Below are positions 25,469 to 33,115 of a DNA stretch of 36,278 bases, in pieces. Under the pieces are notes generated by a model that was not told where the DNA came from, ran no database searches, and worked only from the letters and a program-made list of their open reading frames with translations. How positions within the stretch are numbered: position 1 is the stretch's first letter; each line of letters opens with the position of its first letter. The stretch covers positions 1 through 36,278 of the forward strand of contig NZ_BAGE01000032.1 in assembly GCF_000308675.1 (NCBI RefSeq), in the 5' to 3' direction. The position numbers and the translations under genes are program-made. Source of the DNA: Nocardia paucivorans NBRC 100373 (GTDB lineage Bacteria > Actinomycetota > Actinomycetes > Mycobacteriales > Mycobacteriaceae).

Positions 25469-25855
25469 TCAGGACGCGATCGGGGTGACGCCGGCCGGCC
25501 GGTCGGCCTCCAGCCGGTCCTTGAGTTCGAAGGACATGACCTTGCCCGCCACCCGCCGGGCCCGATTGGCCTCCGCCAGTCGACGCGGGGGCAACGGATT
25601 CACGGGTTCGGCATGCAGGAAGTAGTGCAGGATCACCCCGTCGAGCGCGGGGCAGGGCTCCAACCACACCTCCATGGTGCCGGTGAGTCCGCCCTGTACG
25701 GTCCAGCGAATTCCCTTGTCGCCGCGATCCTCTCGGACATCCAGTGTCAGATCCGGCCACCACCGCCGCCACCGGCCCGGTTCGGCCAGCACGGCGGCCA
25801 CGGCGGCGCCGGGGGCGGCGATGAACGTCTGGTCTGCGACCTGGATGCTGCTCAC
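25469..25855 (-). CDS. Second SRPBCC-like protein (Rv2186c-like)
   Basis: 128 residues. The N-terminal half follows the same fold pattern as the neighbour (SSIQVADQTFIAAPGAAVAAVLAEP, then RWRRWWPDLTLDV), and the core has GGLTGTMEVWLEPCPALDGVILHYFLHAEP. The C-terminal helix includes LPPRRLAEANRARRVAGKVMSFELKDRLE. It is probably a paralogue of the 24987-25424 gene. GTG 25855 is preceded by TACGCT at 7 nt. No acyl-CoA ligase gene lies between it and pimB', unlike M. tuberculosis, where fadD15 is found there. Confidence 0.82.
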   Translation of the reverse strand: MSSIQVADQTFIAAPGAAVAAVLAEPGRWRRWWPDLTLDVREDRGDKGIRWTVQGGLTGTMEVWLEPCPALDGVILHYFLHAEPVNPLPPRRLAEANRARRVAGKVMSFELKDRLEADRPAGVTPIAS

Positions 25856-25862
25856 CCTGGTG

Positions 25863-25868
25863 AGCGTA
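25863..25868 (-). promoter_or_regulatory. -10 hexamer TACGCT of the SRPBCC gene
   Basis: TACGCT-N7-GTG; leaderless spacing. It may drive both SRPBCC genes and the ArsA-like unit, since no other promoter is evident until plsC. Confidence 0.45.
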
Positions 25869-25904
25869 ATGGATGGGCGTTCGGCTCTGTCGGGTGCCGA
25901 CCGC

Positions 25905-27032
25905 TCAGGCCAACAGCTGCCGTAGACGTGCGCCGAGGGCGTCCCAACGCCAATGCCGTTCCACCCACCTTCGTCCGGCCATACCCATGGCCGCCGCGGC
26001 ATCGCGATCGGCGAGCAGACCGCAGATCGCCTCCACGATCTCGTCGTCGCTGCGACCGTCCACCACACGTCCGGTCTCTCCCTCACGCACCGTTTCCGGG
26101 GCGCCCCCGGAACGACCGGCCACCACCGGAACTCCCGTGGCCGACGCCTCCAGGTAGACGATGCCCAGGCCTTCCACGTCCAGGCCTGCTCCGCGGGTGC
26201 GCGCCGGCATGGCGAAAACATCCGCGATGGTGTGGTGGGCGGCCAATTCGGCGGACGGCACCCGACCGACGAACACCACATCGTCGGTCACCTCGCAGAC
26301 CTGCGCCAGGACACGCAGCCGTTCCTGATACGGCCCGCCACCGGCGATCACCAGCACCGCCCCCGGTATCCGTTCCCGGATCCGGCGCATGGCGACGATC
26401 AGCGCGTCCTGGCCCTTGCGCGGCACCAGTCGGGACAGGCACAGAATCGTCGGCCGGTCACCCAGCCCGTAACGGCGGCGCAGCTCCTCGCGGGCCGCCG
26501 AATCCGGTCGGAACGTTTCGGTGTCCACCCCCGGCGGCAGATACTCCAGCGCCGCGTTCGGGCCGAAGGCGGAGGCGAACCGCGCCCGCGTGTATTTACT
26601 GACATAGGTCACCACATCGGTGTGTTCGCCGATATGGCGCAGCGCCTGTCGTCCGCCCGGCACCATCGACCAGCCGACCTCGTGTCCGTGGGTACTGGCC
26701 AGAATGCGTTCCGCGCCGATCCGACGCAATGCCGGCGACAGCAGTGCCAGCGGCGCCGCCGCGCCGAACCAGACCGTATCGCAGTGTTCGGCGCGCAGGA
26801 TTTTTCGCGCGCGCCGCAATACCGCCGGGGTCGGCACCATCAATGTGGTGGGGTGGCGGACCACCTGGTATTTCTGCTCGGCATCGAACTTGATGTGGCT
26901 GTCTCCCCGCCAGCGCGGCGCGTACACCACCAGCTCGTCCGGAGCCAGTTGCCCGGCCAATGCCTGCAGGTACGACTGGATACCTCCCGGTCGAGGCGGG
27001 AAATCATTGGTAACCAGCAGAGTTCGAGCCAT
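25905..27032 (-). CDS. pimB: GDP-mannose-dependent mannosyltransferase PimB'
   Basis: 375-residue GT4 (GT-B fold) glycosyltransferase. In Corynebacteriales PimB' adds the second mannose to phosphatidylinositol mannoside on the cytoplasmic face of the membrane, feeding PIM, lipomannan and LAM synthesis. Visible: N-terminal LLVTNDFPPRPGGIQSYLQAL (5-25) with the glycine loop, STHGHEVGWSMVPG, LCLSRLVPRKGQD (the nucleotide-sugar strand-loop), and EGLGIVYLEASATGVPVVAG containing the EX7E motif. Close likeness to Rv2188c plus position supports the assignment. ATG 27032 with TAGGTT at 6 nt. Confidence 0.92.
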   Translation of the reverse strand: MARTLLVTNDFPPRPGGIQSYLQALAGQLAPDELVVYAPRWRGDSHIKFDAEQKYQVVRHPTTLMVPTPAVLRRARKILRAEHCDTVWFGAAAPLALLSPALRRIGAERILASTHGHEVGWSMVPGGRQALRHIGEHTDVVTYVSKYTRARFASAFGPNAALEYLPPGVDTETFRPDSAAREELRRRYGLGDRPTILCLSRLVPRKGQDALIVAMRRIRERIPGAVLVIAGGGPYQERLRVLAQVCEVTDDVVFVGRVPSAELAAHHTIADVFAMPARTRGAGLDVEGLGIVYLEASATGVPVVAGRSGGAPETVREGETGRVVDGRSDDEIVEAICGLLADRDAAAAMGMAGRRWVERHWRWDALGARLRQLLA

Positions 27033-27038
27033 ACCGAT

Positions 27039-27044
27039 AACCTA
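27039..27044 (-). promoter_or_regulatory. -10 hexamer TAGGTT of pimB'
   Basis: TAGGTT-N6-ATG in the 24-bp gap after the metalloprotease-like gene, so pimB' can be transcribed separately from that gene. Confidence 0.5.
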
Positions 27045-27056
27045 CTGGGTGTCCGA

Positions 27057-28049
27057 TCAGTGTCCGCGATCGGTGAGCCAGGTGCGCCATTCGGCGAGTA
27101 CGGCCGCGCGGGTGGCACCGAGGACCTCGTGCAATGCGGTATCGAGACCGGTCGGGGTCGACACTTCGGCGGCGAGACGCCGATAGAGGGCGACCAGACG
27201 CTGCTCCCCGTATTTCTCCGCGAGGTAGGCGCAGACCGCCCAGGCGAGTTCGTAGGCCGTGGCGGCGCGCTCGCTGCGGAACAGGGCGTCGGTGGGGAGG
27301 TCGGTGGGTACGGACCCGGCGCGCAGCTCGGCGGTCAGAGTCGGGGCGATGGCGGCGAAGGAACGGGTGGTGCCGCGATGGGCGACGTATTCGGCGAAAC
27401 CCTCCGATATCCACAGCGGCGAGCCGTCCACGGTGGCGGCGCGGGTGGCGATATGGGTGAGTTCGTGCCGGAGCAGGGTGCGCAGACCCGCAGGGTCGAG
27501 GCGGTGGGCGGTATCGGGGCCGAACACCACCCGCTGCCCGGTGGGGCGAGCGCCCGGCGGGAACGGGTCGGCGACGCTGACCGCGGCGACCTCCGCGGAG
27601 AGCCGATCGGTGACCCGGGCCAGGGCAGCGAATTCGTCGGGGGTCGAGGCGATCACCACCACGGGGGAGCGCGACCAGTCCCGTCCCCACAATTCGGTGA
27701 TGGCCGCGGTGGCCGCGGGCAGGTCGCGGGCCAGCGCATTCATCTGCTCTCGCCGGTCCGGATGGCCGACCACCAGGGCCGGTTCGTCCGCTCCGGCGTC
27801 CACCCGTCGCACATGCACCGCCCCATGGGGCTCGGTGAGACGGTAGATCTCGGCCAGTCGCGGATCGGCATACGCCGGGCCCGGCGCCGGTCCGGCCGGT
27901 GCGCCGTGGTCCGGACCGGTCGTGTCGGTGGAGGAATACGGAAACAGCGGAACCGCTCCGATACCGGCCGAGAGCAGGACGAACACGGCGGCGAGTGCGA
28001 AACGGGCGCGCCGGCGCGCGGCCCGGGTCCACGGTCGCCGCGGGAACAC
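27057..28049 (-). CDS. Membrane-anchored HExxH protein (gluzincin-like, Rv2189c-like)
   Basis: 330 residues. An N-terminal basic stretch and one hydrophobic helix (about 18-38, FALAAVFVLLSAGIGAVPLF) place the bulk outside the membrane. The C-terminal domain contains LLRHELTHIAT, a zinc HExxH motif (H195, E196, H199), and downstream PLWISEGFAEYVA with E216, the layout of gluzincin (MA-like) peptidases. All three metal ligands and the catalytic Glu are present, so activity is plausible; substrate unknown. GTG 28049 starts 4 nt after the NlpC/P60 stop, so they are co-transcribed; the longer frame from 28115 overlaps that gene. Envelope maturation is a fair inference. Confidence 0.82.
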   Translation of the reverse strand: MFPRRPWTRAARRRARFALAAVFVLLSAGIGAVPLFPYSSTDTTGPDHGAPAGPAPGPAYADPRLAEIYRLTEPHGAVHVRRVDAGADEPALVVGHPDRREQMNALARDLPAATAAITELWGRDWSRSPVVVIASTPDEFAALARVTDRLSAEVAAVSVADPFPPGARPTGQRVVFGPDTAHRLDPAGLRTLLRHELTHIATRAATVDGSPLWISEGFAEYVAHRGTTRSFAAIAPTLTAELRAGSVPTDLPTDALFRSERAATAYELAWAVCAYLAEKYGEQRLVALYRRLAAEVSTPTGLDTALHEVLGATRAAVLAEWRTWLTDRGH

Positions 28050-28053
28050 GGGG

Positions 28054-29127
28054 TCAGAAACGCCGGGCCGAATGGTACGGAGTCGAGTCCATGGGGGCGA
28101 CCGCCACCGGAACACCGAAGGTGGACGCGTGCAACATCAGCCCGTTGCCCGCGTAGATGCCCACATGGGAGATGTCGTCGTAGAAGAACACCACATCACC
28201 GGGTTGCAGATCGGCCCGGTCGACCGGGGTGCCGAAGGCGGCCTGTGCGGAACTGGTGCGCGGCACATCCTTGCCGACCTGTTTGAACGCCCATTGCACC
28301 AGGCCGGAGCAGTCGAACTGGTCCGGACCGGCCGCGCCCCACACATAGGGGTCGCCGACGCGGGTGAGCCCGGCGGCCAGGGCGCTGGCGCCGCTGCCGG
28401 GCACCAGATCCGCGAGCAGGCTGTCGCGATCGAAGCCGGGTGGGAACGGAGAACCGGCCAGGGCGGCCTTGTCCTGGGCGGACAGGGTGTCCCACGCCTC
28501 GATGACCGTGCTGATGGCGCCGGACAGTTCGGCCTGTTTGCGCTGTAGATCGGTGCGGACGGCATTGGCCTGGTCGGCGGCCGCACGGGCGGCGTCGGCG
28601 CTGCTCCGGGCGGCGGATGCCGCATCGGTGGCCGCATCGATCGCGGCCTTGTAGCGCTTCAACTGATCGGATGTCCGGGTCGCCACCACCTCGAGGGTGG
28701 ACATCTGGTCCAGCAGTTGCTGCGGGGAATCACTGACGAGCACCGAGAACAGGCGGTTGGTGCGGGCGCCCTTGTAGGCGGCGATGGCGGTGCGGTCGAT
28801 GACCGGCCGGTACCGCTCCACCTCGGCGCGGGCGGCGGCGACGTCGGCGGTGGCGGCGGCGAGTTTCGCCTCGGCATCGTGTTGCACGACCAATTTGGCG
28901 TCGAGATCGGCCTGGGCGTTCAGTGCCTGTTGGTTCAACTGTTCGGCGCGGCGGGACAGATCGATGATCTGTTGCACGGCCTCGCTCGCCGTGGTCGGGG
29001 CTGCGGGTGGAGCCGGTGGCTCGGCGCTCGCCTGGGCGCCACTCCACAGGGCGGTCGCGACAATGCTCGCGGCGAGGGCGGTGCGTGCGACCCGTCCCGT
29101 ACCGCGATTCCGCTGGTGTACTGCCAC
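28054..29127 (-). CDS. Coiled-coil NlpC/P60 peptidoglycan endopeptidase (Rv2190c-like)
   Basis: 357-residue secreted cell-wall hydrolase. Signal peptide at about 1-35 (TALAASIVATALWSGAQASA). A long Ala-rich coiled coil (about 48-210) resembles the autoinhibitory or FtsX-interaction domain of RipC/CwlO-like enzymes. NlpC/P60 catalytic domain from 255: C273 (FDCSGLVQWAF), H321 (DISHVGIYAG), H333 (MLHAS). It cleaves peptide stems of peptidoglycan, probably D-Glu-mDAP. GTG 29127 keeps the signal peptide at the N-terminus; AGGAAGG lies about 13 nt upstream. Promoter at 29192-29221. The metalloprotease-like gene follows by 4 nt. Confidence 0.92.
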   Translation of the reverse strand: MAVHQRNRGTGRVARTALAASIVATALWSGAQASAEPPAPPAAPTTASEAVQQIIDLSRRAEQLNQQALNAQADLDAKLVVQHDAEAKLAAATADVAAARAEVERYRPVIDRTAIAAYKGARTNRLFSVLVSDSPQQLLDQMSTLEVVATRTSDQLKRYKAAIDAATDAASAARSSADAARAAADQANAVRTDLQRKQAELSGAISTVIEAWDTLSAQDKAALAGSPFPPGFDRDSLLADLVPGSGASALAAGLTRVGDPYVWGAAGPDQFDCSGLVQWAFKQVGKDVPRTSSAQAAFGTPVDRADLQPGDVVFFYDDISHVGIYAGNGLMLHASTFGVPVAVAPMDSTPYHSARRF

Positions 29128-29191
29128 GGGTTGGCGTGCCTTCCTGGTGAAGCCGTGTGCCGAAACGAATCTCGGGCGAAAGATCTCGATT

Positions 29192-29221
29192 ACATTACGG
29201 AACGGCTCGGGTAGGTGTCCA
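29192..29221 (-). promoter_or_regulatory. Predicted promoter of the coiled-coil NlpC/P60 gene
   Basis: On the minus strand TGGACA (29216-29221), 18-bp spacer, TAATGT (29192-29197), one of the best sigma-A-like matches in the window. It predicts a leader of about 60 nt. Confidence 0.55.
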
Positions 29222-29262
29222 GTACGGCACGAAACGGTCACATCGGGTCGTGTCGCGGGTCG

Positions 29263-29296
29263 ATCGGGGGCTGCTCGAGGTAGAGCGGCCCCCGAT
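29263..29296 (-). terminator. Hairpin terminator of the short NlpC/P60 gene
   Basis: 14-bp stem ATCGGGGGCTGCTC / GAGCGGCCCCCGAT (one G-U) with 6-nt loop, starting 7 nt after the stop at 29304. No U-tract. It separates the two NlpC/P60 genes into different transcripts. Confidence 0.65.
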
Positions 29297-29303
29297 GTCG
29301 GGG

Positions 29304-29876
29304 TCAGTAGCGACGTGCGCCCGCGAACGGCATGGACGAGATCGGGGCCACCTGGACCGTACTGCCCGAGTTCGGGGCGTGGACGATATTGCCGTTACCG
29401 GCGTACAGGCCCGAATGACCACCACCGTAGAACGAGACCACATCGCCGAGTTGCAGCTGGTCGAATCCCACCGGCATGCCCGAGGCCAGCTGTGCGCCGC
29501 TGGTGCGCGGTAATTCGACACCCGCCTGACGGTAGGCCCACTGCACCAGGCCCGAGCAGTCGAAGGCGTTCGGACCCGCGGCGCCGTACACGTACGGGGA
29601 GCCCTGCTTGGACAGCGCCGCGTCGAGAGCGAGCTCACCGGCGGTCTTGGTGGGCGTGACGAAGGGCAGTGTCGGAGCCTGGCCGTTCGGCACGCCGGGA
29701 ATATTCGCCGGCACCGGAATCTCGTCCGGCACCTCGAACGTTCCGACGCCGGGAACGGTCAGTGGTTGGGCCGCGGCGGGGGCGGCGGGAAGCAGGAACG
29801 CGCCGAGGGTGGCCGCGCCGACGGCTCCGGCGGCGGCTACGCGCCGCGCCTGTCGCTTGACGGTGTTGGTCGCCAT
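29304..29876 (-). CDS. Short NlpC/P60 peptidoglycan endopeptidase
   Basis: 190-residue secreted hydrolase. Signal peptide with cleavage after PAAPAAA (about 36), a Pro-rich linker (37-78), then a minimal NlpC/P60 domain: C107 (FDCSGLVQWAY), H154 (GGGHSGLYAGNG), H166 (IVHAP). It is closely similar to the catalytic domain of the next gene (YVYGAAGPNAFDCSGLVQWA versus YVWGAAGPDQFDCSGLVQWA) but lacks the coiled coil, so it is probably a tandem duplicate with a different control mode. ATG 29876; upstream frame is open but the signal peptide sits after this ATG. A candidate MtrA-type site lies about 75-90 nt upstream. Confidence 0.9.
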   Translation of the reverse strand: MATNTVKRQARRVAAAGAVGAATLGAFLLPAAPAAAQPLTVPGVGTFEVPDEIPVPANIPGVPNGQAPTLPFVTPTKTAGELALDAALSKQGSPYVYGAAGPNAFDCSGLVQWAYRQAGVELPRTSGAQLASGMPVGFDQLQLGDVVSFYGGGHSGLYAGNGNIVHAPNSGSTVQVAPISSMPFAGARRY

Positions 29877-29949
29877 GATGCGGTTACTTCCAATCTGGCC
29901 CCACGCGTCGCGTCCGGTGACGCAACGGACTCCGCGAGGTCTCGGAGAG

Positions 29950-29965
29950 GTTACGAACAGGTCAC
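29950..29965 (-). promoter_or_regulatory. Candidate MtrA-type site GTGAC-N6-GTAAC
   Basis: Two GTNAC half-sites in direct orientation spaced 11 bp start to start, overlapping a possible -10 (TAACCT, 29948-29953) of the short NlpC/P60 gene. MtrA of Corynebacteriales controls several NlpC/P60 genes through GTNAC direct repeats; the match is from memory. Confidence 0.35.
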
Positions 29966-30177
29966 GGTCGGTTGTAAAGGCGTGACCCCCGTCGAGCGGG
30001 AATGTGCCGGTCCATGCGAAATTCCGGGTGCGAGAACTGTCACAAAGTCTCGGAAAGGTAACGGTCGGGCGTGTCGCGGTGACTGATGTCGGGGGTTGTG
30101 CCCATTCGAGGTGAATGGTGGGTGCGGCCTGTTCTCCGGAGATTTCCGCAGGTAGTTCACGTGTTGGGTTGGTGGGG

Positions 30178-30327
30178 TGAAGATCGTTTCGCGCGGGGGT
30201 CGACGGGCTTTCGTTCATCCCTCTGTGTGAGGTGGGGGTCCCTGGCATATGCCGGTGCATCACTCGAAATCAATAGCAATAACGAATGATGTGTGATCTG
30301 GGCTGCTTTTCGGTATGAAGATCGTTT
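30178..30327 (+). repeat. 12-bp direct repeat TGAAGATCGTTT
   Basis: Copies at 30178-30189 and 30316-30327, each followed by a CG-rich GCGGGGG run (CGCGCGGGGG and GGCGGGGGAA). It may be a remnant of a duplicated segment or a pair of binding sites. Confidence 0.5.
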
Positions 30328-30648
30328 GGCGGGGGAAGAAAACTCGGTTCCACTTCGTCTCGTTCACCGGTCGCGCATCCGAGATCTCTCGGACGGTCCA
30401 CGGCGACGAAGCTCCGAAAGCGCATCGCGCCGGTGGGGCCACGCGCAAAGAGAACGAGGTGCCGGAACTCCCTCCCGGCCGAATGCCTTCCTCCGCTCCG
30501 GACCGGTGAAACCATCGCTTTCGGAACGTGGATGTGTCGATTTCCGAGCCGGCGGGCGAACCCCCGCGGGTCGGGACCGGGCGACGGGCCGATTCCGACC
30601 CGGTCACGAGGCCCCGGGCCGCGCCGCCACGAATGTCCGACCGCTGCC

Positions 30649-30654
30649 TAGGCT
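30649..30654 (+). promoter_or_regulatory. -10 hexamer TAGGCT of the Lrp-type gene
   Basis: TAGGCT-N6-ATG; leaderless spacing. It supports the start at 30661. Confidence 0.5.
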
Positions 30655-30660
30655 GGGAAC

Positions 30661-30936
30661 ATGATTACCGCGATCGTGATGATCACCGCCGACAACAGCC
30701 GGATCCCGGAGACCGCGCAGGCGCTCGTCGATATCGAGGGCGTCTCCGAGGTGTATTCGTGCGCCGGTGATGTCGATCTGATCGCCGTGGTGCGGGTGCG
30801 CGACCACGAGCGGGTCGCCGAGGTGGTGACCGGTGAAATCGACAAGACACCCGGCGTGCTCCGGACCATCACGCACATAGCGTTCAAATCCTATTCCCGG
30901 GCCGATGTGGAGGCCGGTTTCTCCCTGGGGGAGTAG
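30661..30936 (+). CDS. Stand-alone Lrp/AsnC ligand-binding (RAM) domain protein
   Basis: 91 residues, corresponding only to the effector domain of Lrp/AsnC regulators; there is no helix-turn-helix. It starts MITAIVMITADNSRIPETAQ and shows the RAM alpha-beta pattern with GVSEVYSCAGDVDLIAVVRV and GVLRTITHIAFKSY. Such proteins form ring-shaped oligomers that bind amino acids and may act as regulators of full-length Lrp proteins or as amino-acid sensors. It is convergent with trpD, 18 bp apart, without a clear terminator. A link to tryptophan synthesis is suggested only by that location. Confidence 0.9.
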   Translation: MITAIVMITADNSRIPETAQALVDIEGVSEVYSCAGDVDLIAVVRVRDHERVAEVVTGEIDKTPGVLRTITHIAFKSYSRADVEAGFSLGE

Positions 30937-30954
30937 AGCTTTCGGTGGGAGGTC

Positions 30955-32007
30955 TCAGCTCTGGCCGAGCTCCTCGGTGAGTTTCGCCCAGCGGTCCAGC
31001 AGCGCCGCCGCCCCGCCGCTGTCGATGGCGGTGGCGGCGCGCTCGATCCCCGCGCCGAGTCGATCGTCGAGATCGGCATCCGGATCGGCGCCGCGGGACA
31101 TCTCGTAGGCCACGATGGCGGCCGCCGAGTTCACCAGGACCGCATCGCGGACCGGTCCCGAGGTGCCGGCCAGAACGTCCCGGGCCACCCCGGCATTGAC
31201 CTGTGCGTCACCGCCGCGCAGCGCGTCCAGGTCGACGCGGGCGATACCGAACCGGGTGGGATCGATGACGGTGCGTCGCATCCGCCCGTCCGACACGACC
31301 CACACATCGGTGACATCGGAGGTGGTGATCTCGTCCAGGCCATCGCGGCCGCGCACCACCAGCGCGCTCGCGCCGCGTTGGACGAACACCCCGGCAATGG
31401 TTTCCAACAGGTCCGGAAAGGCGCAGCCGACCAGTCCCGCCCGGGGTTGCGCCGGATTGGTGAGCGGGCCGAGCACATTGAAGACGGTCGGGACGCCGAT
31501 CTCCTTGCGGGCGGGACCGGCGAAACGCAGACCGGAGTGGAACAGCGGCGCGAAACAGAAACCGATGCCCACCTCGCGGACACATCGGGCCACCGATTCC
31601 GGCCCGAGTGCGAGCCGGACGCCGAGCGCCTCGAGCACATCGGCCCCGCCGCTCTTCGAGGACGCCGCCCGATTGCCGTGTTTGACCACCGGAACCCCGG
31701 CGGCGGCGACCACGATCGAAGACATGGTGGAGATGTTCACCGAGCCGGATCGATCGCCGCCGGTGCCGACGATATCCACCGCATCGCCCTCGATGGGCAC
31801 CGATCGGGTGCGGGCGAGCATGCCGGTCGCCATACCGGACAGTTCGGTGGGCGTCGGACCCTTGATCTTGAGCGCGATGCCGAACGCGGCGATCTGCGCC
31901 GAGGTGGCGTTGTCGGAGAAGATCTCGTCGATCACCCAGGTCGTGTCGTCCGCGGTCAGGTCGCCGCCGTCGGCGAGGGTTCCGAGCACCTGGGGCCAAC
32001 TGCGCAC
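30955..32007 (-). CDS. trpD: Anthranilate phosphoribosyltransferase
   Basis: 350-residue enzyme that joins anthranilate to PRPP, giving phosphoribosylanthranilate, the substrate of TrpF/PriA. Motifs: GTGGD (81-85) for PRPP, KHGNRAASSKSGGAD (109-123), IGFCFAPLFHSGLR and NVLGPLTNPAQP. Two starts compete: ATG at 32013 abuts its AGGAGG with no spacer, whereas GTG at 32007 is 6 nt further and ideally spaced, so GTG is chosen. It stands alone, away from other trp genes, as in M. tuberculosis (Rv2192c). Divergent from ctaE across about 450 bp. Confidence 0.94.
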   Translation of the reverse strand: MRSWPQVLGTLADGGDLTADDTTWVIDEIFSDNATSAQIAAFGIALKIKGPTPTELSGMATGMLARTRSVPIEGDAVDIVGTGGDRSGSVNISTMSSIVVAAAGVPVVKHGNRAASSKSGGADVLEALGVRLALGPESVARCVREVGIGFCFAPLFHSGLRFAGPARKEIGVPTVFNVLGPLTNPAQPRAGLVGCAFPDLLETIAGVFVQRGASALVVRGRDGLDEITTSDVTDVWVVSDGRMRRTVIDPTRFGIARVDLDALRGGDAQVNAGVARDVLAGTSGPVRDAVLVNSAAAIVAYEMSRGADPDADLDDRLGAGIERAATAIDSGGAAALLDRWAKLTEELGQS

Positions 32008-32454
32008 GCTCATCCTCCTGTGTTCGATCGCACCACCCGCCGGCGGCACGGGTCGGGATCTGTTCGACCTGCCCGCGGTCGCGTGGGCCGGGCCGATCCC
32101 GCGACCGTGAGTTCCCTCTCCTCGCGCGCCGGTTCCGCCGGGGCCCGAGTCGGGTCTTCGGCCATTGTGGTCGATGGATCCGCAAGTGGCGCGGCCGACC
32201 ATGGCGTCGGGGGAGGCCGCCGGGAAACCGGGCCGCCACGCCGATCCGCCGACCGGCTCCGTCCGTGGTCAGCTTAGGCGGGCGCGGCCGTTCGCGCTGT
32301 TCGGAAAGCAGCCGACCGCCCGGTCCGGAATTCGCGTCGCGCAACACGCCAGAAGTGGGCCGGCGCGCCCGGGAGCTCGGCGTTTTCCGACACGAAGCGC
32401 CAAGATCGGAACCCGGGTACGCCCGTCGTACTACGAAGGGTCATACTTACCCCC
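32008..32454. other. 447-bp divergent region between trpD and ctaE
   Basis: No gene supported. It carries the trpD ribosome site (AGGAGG, 32014-32019), an 8-bp inverted repeat CGGTCGCG/CGCGACCG (32076-32107) in the trpD leader region, and the ctaE promoter near 32442. No run of Trp codons that would suggest attenuation was seen in the trpD leader direction. Confidence 0.5.
32442..32447 (+). promoter_or_regulatory. -10 hexamer CATACT of ctaE
   Basis: CATACT-N7-GTG. It keeps the two most conserved positions (A2, T6) but not T1, so it is a weaker member of the leaderless set. It would drive ctaE and perhaps qcrCAB. Confidence 0.4.
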
Positions 32455-33069
32455 GTGACGACCGCAGTAGGTACCCCAGGATCGGCCATAACCCAGCGTG
32501 TGCATTCGCTGAACCGGCCCAATATGGTCAGCGTCGGTACCATCATCTGGCTGTCCAGCGAGCTGATGTTCTTCGCCGGCCTCTTCGCGATGTACTTCGT
32601 CGCGCGCGCCCAGGCGTCGGAGGCCGGATGGCCGCCGGAACCCACCCACCTGAACCTGGCTCTGGCCGTCCCGGTGACCACCGTGCTCATCGCCTCCTCG
32701 TTCACCTGCCAGATGGGCGTGTTCGCGGCCGAGCGCGGTGACGTGTTCGGGCTGCGTCGCTGGTACGTCCTCACCTTCTTCATGGGCCTGTTCTTCGTCC
32801 TGGGCCAGGGCTACGAGTACTACTCGCTCGCCAACGAGGGCACCACCATCTCGAGCAGCTCCTACGGGTCGGTGTTCTTCATCACCACCGGTTTCCACGG
32901 TCTGCACGTCATCGGTGGTCTGATCGCCTTCCTGTTCCTGCTCGCGCGCACCAAGATGAGCAAGTTCACCCCGGCGCAGGCCACCGCCGCGATCGTCGTC
33001 TCCTACTACTGGCACTTCGTCGACATCGTCTGGATCGGGCTGTTCGGCACGATCTACTTCGTCCGCTGA
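32455..33069 (+). CDS. ctaE: Cytochrome c oxidase subunit III
   Basis: 204-residue membrane protein with five predicted helices, the short actinobacterial form of subunit III. Typical pieces: [20 protein letters not shown] (27-46), [39 protein letters not shown] (with the conserved GFHGLHV) and [19 protein letters not shown] at the C-terminus. It supports proton pumping and stability of aa3 oxidase. GTG 32455 lacks a ribosome site. It heads ctaE-qcrC-qcrA-qcrB; gap to qcrC 46 bp. Confidence 0.95.
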   Translation: MTTAVGTPGSAITQRVHSLNRPNMVSVGTIIWLSSELMFFAGLFAMYFVARAQASEAGWPPEPTHLNLALAVPVTTVLIASSFTCQMGVFAAERGDVFGLRRWYVLTFFMGLFFVLGQGYEYYSLANEGTTISSSSYGSVFFITTGFHGLHVIGGLIAFLFLLARTKMSKFTPAQATAAIVVSYYWHFVDIVWIGLFGTIYFVR

Positions 33070-33115
33070 CGCCAGACTTCTGCACATCGGTTCCGTCTAC
33101 TCCAAAGGGATACAG

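Larger units (their letters stand above)
29877..30660. other. 784-bp intergenic region between the short NlpC/P60 gene and the Lrp-type gene
   Basis: The largest non-coding stretch. No ORF here has a ribosome site plus conserved features. It holds the GTNAC repeat at 29950-29965, a 12-bp direct repeat (30178-30189 and 30316-30327), an AT-richer patch around 30255-30350 with a GGCATATGCC palindrome at 30245-30254, and the -10 of the Lrp-type gene. I could not match it to a known riboswitch. Confidence 0.55.

Noticed and set aside
29877..30120. Possible c-di-AMP (ydaO) riboswitch upstream of the NlpC/P60 gene
   Set aside because: Such riboswitches precede some actinobacterial cell-wall hydrolase genes, but the conserved blocks I would expect were not found here.
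30086..30289. 67-codon Trp-rich ORF that could look like a trp leader peptide
   Set aside because: It points away from trpD, has no ribosome site, and its Trp codons come from a G-rich run (TGG). There is no attenuator-like pair of hairpins.
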